DNA from: an uncultured Lachnospiraceae bacterium
GTDB taxonomy: Bacteria > Bacillota > Clostridia > Lachnospirales > Lachnospiraceae
Assembly: GCA_934434905.1 (NCBI GenBank)
Contig: CAKSAI010000016.1
Span: 1 to 21,896, forward strand
Reading direction: 5' to 3'
DNA: 21,896 nt
Below are positions 1 through 6,960 of this stretch, piece after piece. The stretch's first letter is position 1. The number at the start of each line of letters is the position of its first letter. The position numbers and the translations under genes were made by a program. The notes under the pieces were generated by a model, which made no database searches, was not told the origin of the DNA, and saw only the letters and a program-made list of their open reading frames with translations.

Positions 1-224
1 GTGTAAGCAAGAAGAATATGGAAGCAACGAAGATAAAGGATATGAAGACCGGGGAATGGAATGCAGTGAAGATCGTGGCAAGCGGTTCTACGATTACAGC
101 TTATGTAAATGGAGAAAAGATGGCAACGTATACGGATACCACATTCTTTGACGGATTTATCAGCTTTACCTCCGGTATGACAAAGTTCTCCATCGATGAC
201 CTTAAGATTACGCCAATGAACTAG
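1..224 (+). CDS. C-terminal end of a beta-sandwich (DUF1080/LamG-like) domain protein, partial
   Basis: The frame is open from the left edge of the window (first full codon at base 3) and ends at TAG 222-224, so this is the 3' end of a gene that begins upstream. The roughly 74 visible residues have the strand pattern of the end of a concanavalin-like or 3-keto-disaccharide hydrolase (DUF1080) fold: a W-N-A-V-K-I strand, then an I-T-A-Y-V-N-G strand with a 'V-N-G-E' turn, and a final S-I-D-D-L-K-I strand. Such modules are common on secreted carbohydrate-active enzymes or binding proteins. Its stop lies 16 bases before the next start, so it is probably in the same operon. An internal ATG at base 18 is not thought to be the real start, because the codons before it continue the same strand-rich sequence. 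The catalytic part, if any, is outside the window. Confidence 0.75.
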   Translation, partial: VSKKNMEATKIKDMKTGEWNAVKIVASGSTITAYVNGEKMATYTDTTFFDGFISFTSGMTKFSIDDLKITPMN

Positions 225-240
225 TAAGAGGGTAGATATC

Positions 241-3087
241 GTGAAAAAGAGAAAAGTATTTAAGATCCTTTCCATCGCCTTGCTTGTGTGTATGCTCACA
301 CAATATACCGTAAGAGGATTTCGGATTACCCATGCGTCCCCGGAAGAACCGGACATGAGTACAGATGCTTCAAACTATGATTTCTATTATACGGAATATA
401 CGACATACAGTGAGTATCTGGCGGGAATAGAGGGAGGCGAGAAGGGAACAAAAACCATTTCCGTTGAACCGGATACACAAAACAGTACATATGATTCCAA
501 AGAGGCGGCAGAGGTCCGGGAAAACGAGAACTTAATCGTTCCGGTGTCCGTGGAAGAAGCTGGTTTTTATAATATTTCACTTGACTATTATCCGGTTGTG
601 GATAGTTCGTCAGCCATTAAGTTTGAGCTGTTGATCGATGGGGAGCTTCCGTTTTATGAGGCGCAGAATATCAGTCTGAAACGTGTCTGGCAGGATAGTG
701 AAGAAATGGAATATGACGCTCAGGGGAATCAGATACGCCTTCCTTCGAATGAGGCGCCGGTATGGATGACAGAGACCCTGAAGGATTCCAGCGGATTTAC
801 GCAGGAGCCATTCCGATTCTATCTGACAGAGGGAGAGCATACCATTACATTTTCCGTCTATCAGAATACATTGGCGGTGAGCCGGGTCACGCTTACGCCG
901 CCGGAAACCCTTCCTTCTTATGAAGAGGTTGTTTCCGGCTATGCGGAGAATGGGTATGCGGATGCAGATGAGACCTATCGTATCGAGGCTGAAATGGCAA
1001 GTGCGAAGTCAGATCGGAGTATTGTGAAGGTCTCTGACAGAACCTCTCCTGCAACGGTTCCATACAGCGGGAAAGAGATCGTGTATAACTCGATAGGCGC
1101 AGGAAGCTGGAAGACAGTAGGCGAATGGGTAGAGTGGGAGGTAGAAGCGCCGACCGACGGACTTTATACCCTGGTTCTTCGCTATAAGCAGGCGGACAAG
1201 CAGGGAGATGTCTCCTTCCGCACACTCTACATTGACGGTCAGATCCCATTTCAAGAAGCAGCCTCACTCTCCTTTAATTATGACGGTGGGTGGCAGACAG
1301 AGGCACTGGGGAATGGGAAGGATGCGTACAAGTTTTATTTAACCAAGGGAACGCATACGGTCCGAATGGAAGCAACGCTTGGTGATTACAGCGGCATGAT
1401 TGCCAGAGTAAGCAATGTCCTGAATGAGTTAAATGATATTTATACGAGCATTGTGATGGTTACGGGATCCTCCCCGGACCTAGAGAGAGATTACCAGTTT
1501 GAGAAGACGATACCGGAAGTGCTGGTACATATAGAAGAAACCAGCGCGGAGTTAAAAGCTGTTGAAAAAGAAATGGAGCGACTGACCGGCGAGACAGGCG
1601 GCCGGAGCACAGCGGTCATCCGCCGCCTGTACACTTCCATGGACAGGATGCTTGAGGATGCGGAAACCATTTCCAAGAGACTGAGTAATTTTATGAGTGA
1701 TATTACGTCTCTGGGAACATGGGTCAATTCCAGCCGTGAGCAGCCGCTGCAATTGGATTATCTTATGCTTTCCAATGAAGCTGCCGGAGTTCCGAAGGAC
1801 AAAAGCAGTGTTTGGGACTGGATAAAATATTATGCCCGGCAGTTTGCCTATTCCTTTGTCATGGATTATGCAAATGTGGGGAATCAGGAAACAGAGACAG
1901 ACAAGGAGATTACGGTCTGGATAAGCACAGGACGAGATCAGGCGGATATCATACGTCAGTTGGTAAATGAAAGCTTTACACCCGAATATGGGATAGGCGT
2001 AAATGTGCAACTGGTTGGGGCAGGAGCTTTGATGCCTGCTACTTTGGCAGATATCGGCCCGGATGTATATCTTGGCATGGGACAGAACCAGCCGGTGGAG
2101 TATGCGCTGCGCAATGCAGTCATAGATTTGTCCCGGTTTGAAGACCTAAGCGGGATTACCGGACGATTCTACGAGGATTCACTGACCTCCTTCTATCTGG
2201 ACGGAAAGCTGTACGCATTGCCGGAGACCATGAGCTATCCAATGCTGTTTTACCGCAAGGATATCTTGACGGATCTGGGGATTAAGGAAGAGGATCTGAC
2301 AACGTGGGAAAGTCTTCTGCAGAAGGTACTTCCAGAATTGGACATGAATAACTTTGACTTTGGTATGCAAAGCAGCATGAACAGCTATGGCAGTCTGCTG
2401 TATCAATATGGCGGAAGCTTCTATAATGAGGACAATACGGCGTCCGCATTTAATACCGCCGAGGCCATTGCAGCCTTTGAGATGATGACGTCTCTGTATA
2501 CGGATTATGGAATTCCGAAATCCTATGATTTCGCCAACCGGTTCCGCTCCGGGCAAATGCCGCTTGCGATAGCAGATTTCACAGCCTACAATCAACTGTC
2601 CATCTTCGCACCGGAGATTGAAGGATTGTGGGGCATGCTGCCGATACCGGGTGTGAAGGATGAAGAAGGCAATATTGATAATACAGCGCTCTGCAGTGTA
2701 ACAGGTGCAGTCATCCTTGAGAAATCAGATGCGGTAGAGGAGGCCTGGGAGTTCTTGAAATGGTGGACCAAAGGGAGTACGCAGTCCCGTTATGCCAGTG
2801 AACTGGAGACGGCTATGGGAACCGGCGCCCGGTACGCGTCTGCCAATAAGGAAGCCATGGAATCCGTCGGATGGGAGAGAGGCATCCGCAATGCCCTGAT
2901 CGCGCAGCAGAGCAGCCTGGCGGGTATGCCGAATATTGCAGGCGGTTACTATACAACCAGAAGCTTTGACTTTGCATTCCGGGATGTTGTATACAATGGA
3001 GAGAACCTCAGGGAGATATGGACGGATGCAGCGGCAGAGATCACAAAGGAAATCGAAAGTAAGCGGGGTGAGTTTTATGGCAAATAA
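241..3087 (+). CDS. Large secreted ABC-transporter solute-binding protein with two carbohydrate-binding-like modules
   Basis: This 948-residue protein is probably the extracellular receptor of sugar importer 1. It starts at GTG 241 behind an AGAGGG site with an 8-base gap. Residues 1 to about 32 form a Sec signal (lysine-rich start, hydrophobic core L-S-I-A-L-L-V, possible cleavage at T-H-A/S). No convincing lipobox is present: the only early cysteine follows L-L-V, which is unusual because solute-binding proteins of Gram-positive bacteria are normally lipoproteins. Residues about 88-220 and 246-386 are two related jelly-roll modules of CBM6/CBM35 type, both ending in a 'hydrophobic-T-x-G-x-H-T' strand. 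Residues about 395-545 are mainly helical and may be a spacer. From about 555 (I-T-V-W-I-S-T-G) to the end lies a family 1 solute-binding domain with typical Y-G-S-L-L-Y-Q-Y-G-G and E-E-A-W-E-F-L-K-W-W motifs. It is about twice the usual length of such receptors. Its last 11 bases overlap the first permease gene. Confidence 0.88.
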   Translation: MKKRKVFKILSIALLVCMLTQYTVRGFRITHASPEEPDMSTDASNYDFYYTEYTTYSEYLAGIEGGEKGTKTISVEPDTQNSTYDSKEAAEVRENENLIVPVSVEEAGFYNISLDYYPVVDSSSAIKFELLIDGELPFYEAQNISLKRVWQDSEEMEYDAQGNQIRLPSNEAPVWMTETLKDSSGFTQEPFRFYLTEGEHTITFSVYQNTLAVSRVTLTPPETLPSYEEVVSGYAENGYADADETYRIEAEMASAKSDRSIVKVSDRTSPATVPYSGKEIVYNSIGAGSWKTVGEWVEWEVEAPTDGLYTLVLRYKQADKQGDVSFRTLYIDGQIPFQEAASLSFNYDGGWQTEALGNGKDAYKFYLTKGTHTVRMEATLGDYSGMIARVSNVLNELNDIYTSIVMVTGSSPDLERDYQFEKTIPEVLVHIEETSAELKAVEKEMERLTGETGGRSTAVIRRLYTSMDRMLEDAETISKRLSNFMSDITSLGTWVNSSREQPLQLDYLMLSNEAAGVPKDKSSVWDWIKYYARQFAYSFVMDYANVGNQETETDKEITVWISTGRDQADIIRQLVNESFTPEYGIGVNVQLVGAGALMPATLADIGPDVYLGMGQNQPVEYALRNAVIDLSRFEDLSGITGRFYEDSLTSFYLDGKLYALPETMSYPMLFYRKDILTDLGIKEEDLTTWESLLQKVLPELDMNNFDFGMQSSMNSYGSLLYQYGGSFYNEDNTASAFNTAEAIAAFEMMTSLYTDYGIPKSYDFANRFRSGQMPLAIADFTAYNQLSIFAPEIEGLWGMLPIPGVKDEEGNIDNTALCSVTGAVILEKSDAVEEAWEFLKWWTKGSTQSRYASELETAMGTGARYASANKEAMESVGWERGIRNALIAQQSSLAGMPNIAGGYYTTRSFDFAFRDVVYNGENLREIWTDAAAEITKEIESKRGEFYGK

Positions 3088-3988
3088 GAAAAATAAGAAA
3101 AAAAAGAAAAACTTTCTTATAAAGTATAAATCCGATTATTTGTTTATGGCGCCTTACCTGCTTGTTTTTTTGCTGTTTCAGGTAGTGCCGGTGGTGATGT
3201 CGATTGCTTTGAGCTTTACGTATTTCAATGTGTTTGAACCGCCAAGATTTGTGGGTCTGGCGAATTACCTGAAAATGTTTCTGAATGACAAGCTGTTTAT
3301 GACCGCATTCGCAAACACGATGGTTCTTACGATCATTACAGGCCCGGTAGGGTATGTTTTAAGCTTTGGAATCGCATGGATGGTGAATGAGTTTAAGCCG
3401 AAGCTGCGTTCCTTTCTTACCTTGCTGTTTTACATCCCATCTCTTACGGGAGGTATGGCAGCCATATGGATGATCGTGTTTAATGGAGACCAATATGGTA
3501 TCTTAAACGGTGTGCTGATGTCGCTCAATGCAATCTTTGCACCGATCCAATGGCTGACCGATACCGATTATATGATGGGTGTGGCCATCGTGATTGCCAT
3601 ATGGATGAGCCTTGGTACGAGCTTCCTTGCCTTTGTCGCGGGTTTCCGTACCGTAGATGAAAAGCTATATGAGGCAGCCGCGATTGATGGTGTCCGAAAC
3701 CGTTTTCAGGAATTGTGGTATATTACCCTTCCTTCCATGAAGCCGCAGCTCCTCTTTGGCGCTGTTATGAGCATTACCAGCGCATTCGGTATAAGCAGCA
3801 TTATTTCCCAGGTGTTTGGTTTCCCCAGCACTGGATATCGGTTATATACGCTTGTACATATGCTTGAGGATTATGGCGGACAAAGGTTTGAGATGGGTTA
3901 TGCATCGGCAGTCGCCACGGTTTTATTTCTCCTTATGGTAGGAATCAATACCGCAGTGCGGAAATTAATAGCAAAGGTGGGAAAGTAA
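3077..3988 (+). CDS. CUT1-type sugar ABC transporter permease (MalF/UgpA-like), importer 1
   Basis: This 303-residue inner component of a binding-protein-dependent sugar importer has about six membrane helices. The EAA loop that docks on the ATPase is at about residues 199-223 (E-A-A-A-I-D-G-V, then I-T-L-P-S-M-K-P). The start chosen is ATG 3077, preceded by GGGGTGAG. A longer frame back to 2936 only re-reads the end of the receptor gene in another frame and lacks a good ribosome site. The N terminus is extremely lysine-rich (M-A-N-K-K-N-K-K-K-K-K-N), as expected for a positive cytoplasmic tail. It overlaps the receptor gene by 11 bases and the next permease by one base, so the three are probably translationally coupled. 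The sugar is not predictable from sequence. Confidence 0.93.
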   Translation: MANKKNKKKKKNFLIKYKSDYLFMAPYLLVFLLFQVVPVVMSIALSFTYFNVFEPPRFVGLANYLKMFLNDKLFMTAFANTMVLTIITGPVGYVLSFGIAWMVNEFKPKLRSFLTLLFYIPSLTGGMAAIWMIVFNGDQYGILNGVLMSLNAIFAPIQWLTDTDYMMGVAIVIAIWMSLGTSFLAFVAGFRTVDEKLYEAAAIDGVRNRFQELWYITLPSMKPQLLFGAVMSITSAFGISSIISQVFGFPSTGYRLYTLVHMLEDYGGQRFEMGYASAVATVLFLLMVGINTAVRKLIAKVGK

Positions 3989-4839
3989 TGGGTGCGAGAA
4001 AAATTAACCGTTCAAAAGCGGGAACAGCCGTACTTCTGTTCATTCTTCTTATATTTGCTGCGTTTATGGTATTGCCGATTGTGCTTGCAATCAGCAATTC
4101 ATTAAAACCGTTGAATGAGCTGTGGGAATTTCCGCCAAAGCTGTATCCGAAGGAGCCTACATGGAAGAACTTTCAGGATATGTTTAATATTATGGCTGAC
4201 TCGCTGGTGCCATTCAGCAGATACATATTTAACACGGTATTGATTACCGTGATAGGAACGGCAGGAAATATGCTCTTTTCCGCTATGTGTGCTTATCCCC
4301 TTGCGAAAAGGAGATTTCCCGGACGTCATGTGATTTTCAGGATCATCGAAATGTCGCTGATGTTCAATATGACAGTTACGGCTATTCCGTGTTATCTGGT
4401 TATGACGCGGATCGGATGGATTGATCGGTATGAGGCGCTGATCGTTCCGACCTTTGCGAGTATGCTTGGGCTGTATTTGATAAAGCAGTTTATGGAAACC
4501 TCTGTCCCGGATTCACTGATTGAGGCAGCGTCTATTGACGGCGCAAGCCAGTGGCAGGTTTTTTGGAAGATCGTGATGCCATGCGTAAAACCGGCGCTGC
4601 TGACGCAGCTCCTTCTGTCCGTACAATCCCTCTGGAATCTGGGAAGTACAACGTATGTTTTCAGCGATGAGAAGAAGACACTTGCGTATGCATTAAACCA
4701 GATTGTTTCCGGAGGTGTGGCCCGTGCAGGTGTAGGAGCGGCGGTTACGGTATTTATGATGATCGTGCCGATCACCATCTTTATCATCTGCCAGAACAAT
4801 ATTATTGATACGATGTCTACATCAGGTCTGAAGGATTAG
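3988..4839 (+). CDS. CUT1-type sugar ABC transporter permease (MalG/UgpE-like), importer 1
   Basis: This 283-residue partner permease of the preceding gene has six predicted membrane helices. Its EAA loop begins at about residue 179 (E-A-A-S-I-D-G-A, then I-V-M-P-C-V-K-P). The long periplasm-side segment after the first helix, with L-K-P-L-N-E-L-W-E-F-P-P-K, is typical of the MalG/UgpE branch. ATG 3988 shares its A with the upstream stop (TAATG), and AAGGTGGG sits just before it, so coupling to the first permease is expected. Together with the 948-residue receptor it makes a complete importer except for the ATPase, which is not in the window. Confidence 0.93.
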   Translation: MGARKINRSKAGTAVLLFILLIFAAFMVLPIVLAISNSLKPLNELWEFPPKLYPKEPTWKNFQDMFNIMADSLVPFSRYIFNTVLITVIGTAGNMLFSAMCAYPLAKRRFPGRHVIFRIIEMSLMFNMTVTAIPCYLVMTRIGWIDRYEALIVPTFASMLGLYLIKQFMETSVPDSLIEAASIDGASQWQVFWKIVMPCVKPALLTQLLLSVQSLWNLGSTTYVFSDEKKTLAYALNQIVSGGVARAGVGAAVTVFMMIVPITIFIICQNNIIDTMSTSGLKD

Positions 4840-4849
4840 GGAGGCAGAG

Positions 4850-6946
4850 ATGAAGAAAATCATTTGTTTTATGGCAGCTCTGATGGTTGTGTTTACCGTC
4901 TGCGGCAGTACGGTCCGGGCTGAGAGTACGAATTACAATATAGACATACCGTATTATTCGTATACCTATGATTCAGCATATGAGCCGGTGCAGACACCTG
5001 CACCCTATACGGTGTCTAAGGTTCTTAAGGGAAGTGATCTGGCAATCGGGGATTTCAAATCCCTGCAGGATGTATTCTATGATAAGGAAACCGGCAGGAT
5101 ATTTCTCACAGACTCCGGTGCGGGCGCTGTCACGGTACTGGATGGCGACTATCATGTGGTGGCAGTCTTAAGCTCTTTTGATAACAATGGAGCAGAGGAT
5201 AGCCTGAAGGAACCCACCAGTACCTGTGTGAGGGATGGAAAGCTGTATGTGACAGATACCGGGAATGGAAGAATCCTTAAGTTTGACGCCCAGTCCTTTG
5301 CATTGCAGACGGAGTTGAAAAAACCGGCGGTGTCCGTACTGGGAGAGAATTATGAATATAAACCATACCGTATGGCAGTAGACCTTGCAGGCAGACTCTA
5401 TGTGATAGCAACCGATATTAATGATGGTATTCTGCTTCTAAGCCCGGAAGGAGAATTTATCCGTTTTGTGGCGGCCCCGAAGGTGGAGATCAACCTTTGG
5501 ACAAAGTTTTTGAAAACATTTATGACAAAGGCCCAGAAGGCAAATCTGGAGAAAGCCGTTCCAACCGAATATAGTTCCATGGTGATGGATCCGAATGGAT
5601 TTTTGTATCTGACGTCGTCTGATTCCACCGTGCATCCGATTACGAAGCTGAATACCCAAGGAAACGATATTCTGCACTATGAGGATGGAGATTACCCGGA
5701 TGGGGACGCGAGTCATAGCCTGAAAACCACCGTACCGATCAAATCCACGTTTGTGGATATTGCAGTAAGACAGGATGATATCTACGCCGCATTGGATACG
5801 AAGATGGGAAGAATCTTCGTTTACGATCAGGAAGGAAGCCTGTTGTATGTCTTCGGAGGAATCGGCGCCCAGGAGGGGCTCTTCTATGCACCCTCCGCCA
5901 TCGATATGATTGATGACACGATTCTGGTTGCGGATAATTTCTACGGAACCCTGACGGTGTTTACAAGGACAGAATTCGGGACAGCCGTGGATCAGGCAAC
6001 GAATATGATGTTAAAGGGACAGTATGATCAGGCAAAAGAGCAGTGGAATGAGGTGCTCCGGCTGTGTCCGAACTATGATGCGGCAAATGTCAATCTGGCA
6101 AGAGTAGAGATTCAGAATAAGGAATATAAGAAGGCGTTAAAGCGGCTGGAGGGAACCAGTGATATCGGGTATTATTCCAAAGCCTACGAAGGGGCCAGGG
6201 AAGAGCTGCTCACCGAGCATTTTGTGCTGATCGCAGTCCTGCTTTTTGTGGCAGTTGCCCTTCTGATCGCAAGAAGCTTTTTGAAGAAGCGGTTTTCTCT
6301 GAAAGCAAAATTGCAGAAATATGAATTATATAGAGAGATACAGTATTCCAACTACACGATGTTCCATCCCTTTGACGGATTCTGGGATCTGAAGCATGAG
6401 AAACGGGGCAGCCTGGCTGCGGCGAATGTGCTGGTAGTCCTGTTTATCCTCGTATATGCACTGCGGGTACAATTCAGTGGATATATTTTCACAAGGGTGC
6501 TTCCGGGTGAGGTCAATACCCTTTATGAGATCGTGAAGATCGTAGTGCCGCTGGCATTGTGGGTGGTTGCGAACTGGTGCTTTACTTCTCTGATGGATGG
6601 GGAAGGAACCATGAAGGATATCTATGTGGCGACTGCATATGCGCTTCGTCCATATATCATAACAGCGATTCCCCTATGGCTGCTTTCCCACTGCCTGTCA
6701 GCAGACGAGGCGTTCATCTATACAACGTTTCATTCCATAGTCATGATATGGATGCTGGGGCTGATGTTCTTCGGAATGCTGGTGACGCATGATTATTCGC
6801 TTTCCAAGGCGATCATAGTAACAATATTGACATTGGTAGGTATGTGCCTGATGCTGTTCATTGCACTGACATTCAGCAATATCATTCAGAAGATTTACGA
6901 TTTTGCAATGGATCTGTACCGGGAGTTCATATACCGGACGTACTGA
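4850..6946 (+). CDS. Secreted NHL beta-propeller, TPR and Yip1-family membrane fusion protein
   Basis: The protein has 698 residues and starts at ATG 4850 behind GGGAGG. Residues 1-25 are a signal peptide (cleavage near V-R-A/E). Residues about 55-375 are a repeat domain of NHL/beta-propeller type: blades with patterns such as D-G-K-L-Y-V-T-D-T-G-N-G-R-I-L-K-F and D-D-T-I-L-V-A-D-N-F-Y-G-T-L-T-V-F. Residues about 378-445 form a TPR-like helical hairpin (G-Q-Y-D-Q-A-K-E-Q-W, then N-K-E-Y-K-K-A-L-K-R-L). A membrane helix lies at about 452-472. Residues about 500-690 are a Yip1-like domain opening with F-H-P-F-D-G-F-W-D-L-K and holding about five membrane helices. The propeller should therefore face outward and the Yip1 part sit in the membrane. 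I recall similar Yip1 proteins beside DUF5696 genes and sugar importers in Paenibacillus and Lachnospiraceae. No biochemical role is known to me. A sensor, scaffold or transport-assisting role is only inference. Confidence 0.82.
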   Translation: MKKIICFMAALMVVFTVCGSTVRAESTNYNIDIPYYSYTYDSAYEPVQTPAPYTVSKVLKGSDLAIGDFKSLQDVFYDKETGRIFLTDSGAGAVTVLDGDYHVVAVLSSFDNNGAEDSLKEPTSTCVRDGKLYVTDTGNGRILKFDAQSFALQTELKKPAVSVLGENYEYKPYRMAVDLAGRLYVIATDINDGILLLSPEGEFIRFVAAPKVEINLWTKFLKTFMTKAQKANLEKAVPTEYSSMVMDPNGFLYLTSSDSTVHPITKLNTQGNDILHYEDGDYPDGDASHSLKTTVPIKSTFVDIAVRQDDIYAALDTKMGRIFVYDQEGSLLYVFGGIGAQEGLFYAPSAIDMIDDTILVADNFYGTLTVFTRTEFGTAVDQATNMMLKGQYDQAKEQWNEVLRLCPNYDAANVNLARVEIQNKEYKKALKRLEGTSDIGYYSKAYEGAREELLTEHFVLIAVLLFVAVALLIARSFLKKRFSLKAKLQKYELYREIQYSNYTMFHPFDGFWDLKHEKRGSLAAANVLVVLFILVYALRVQFSGYIFTRVLPGEVNTLYEIVKIVVPLALWVVANWCFTSLMDGEGTMKDIYVATAYALRPYIITAIPLWLLSHCLSADEAFIYTTFHSIVMIWMLGLMFFGMLVTHDYSLSKAIIVTILTLVGMCLMLFIALTFSNIIQKIYDFAMDLYREFIYRTY

Positions 6947-6960
6947 CGAGGAGGTGTGAT

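Noticed and set aside
893..1267. Minus-strand open frames such as 893-1267, 1552-2010, 13362-13883 and 14841-15461
   Set aside because: They lie wholly inside strongly supported plus-strand genes, have no ribosome sites and give low-quality Cys/Arg/His-rich sequence.
2936..3076. Longer N terminus for the first permease beginning at 2936
   Set aside because: It re-reads receptor codons in another frame. ATG 3077 has a ribosome site and a typical lysine-rich permease start.
6844..6960. Longer N terminus for the DUF5696 protein beginning at 6844
   Set aside because: It overlaps the Yip1 membrane helices in another frame. ATG 6961 follows GAGGAGGTG and opens a normal signal/anchor.
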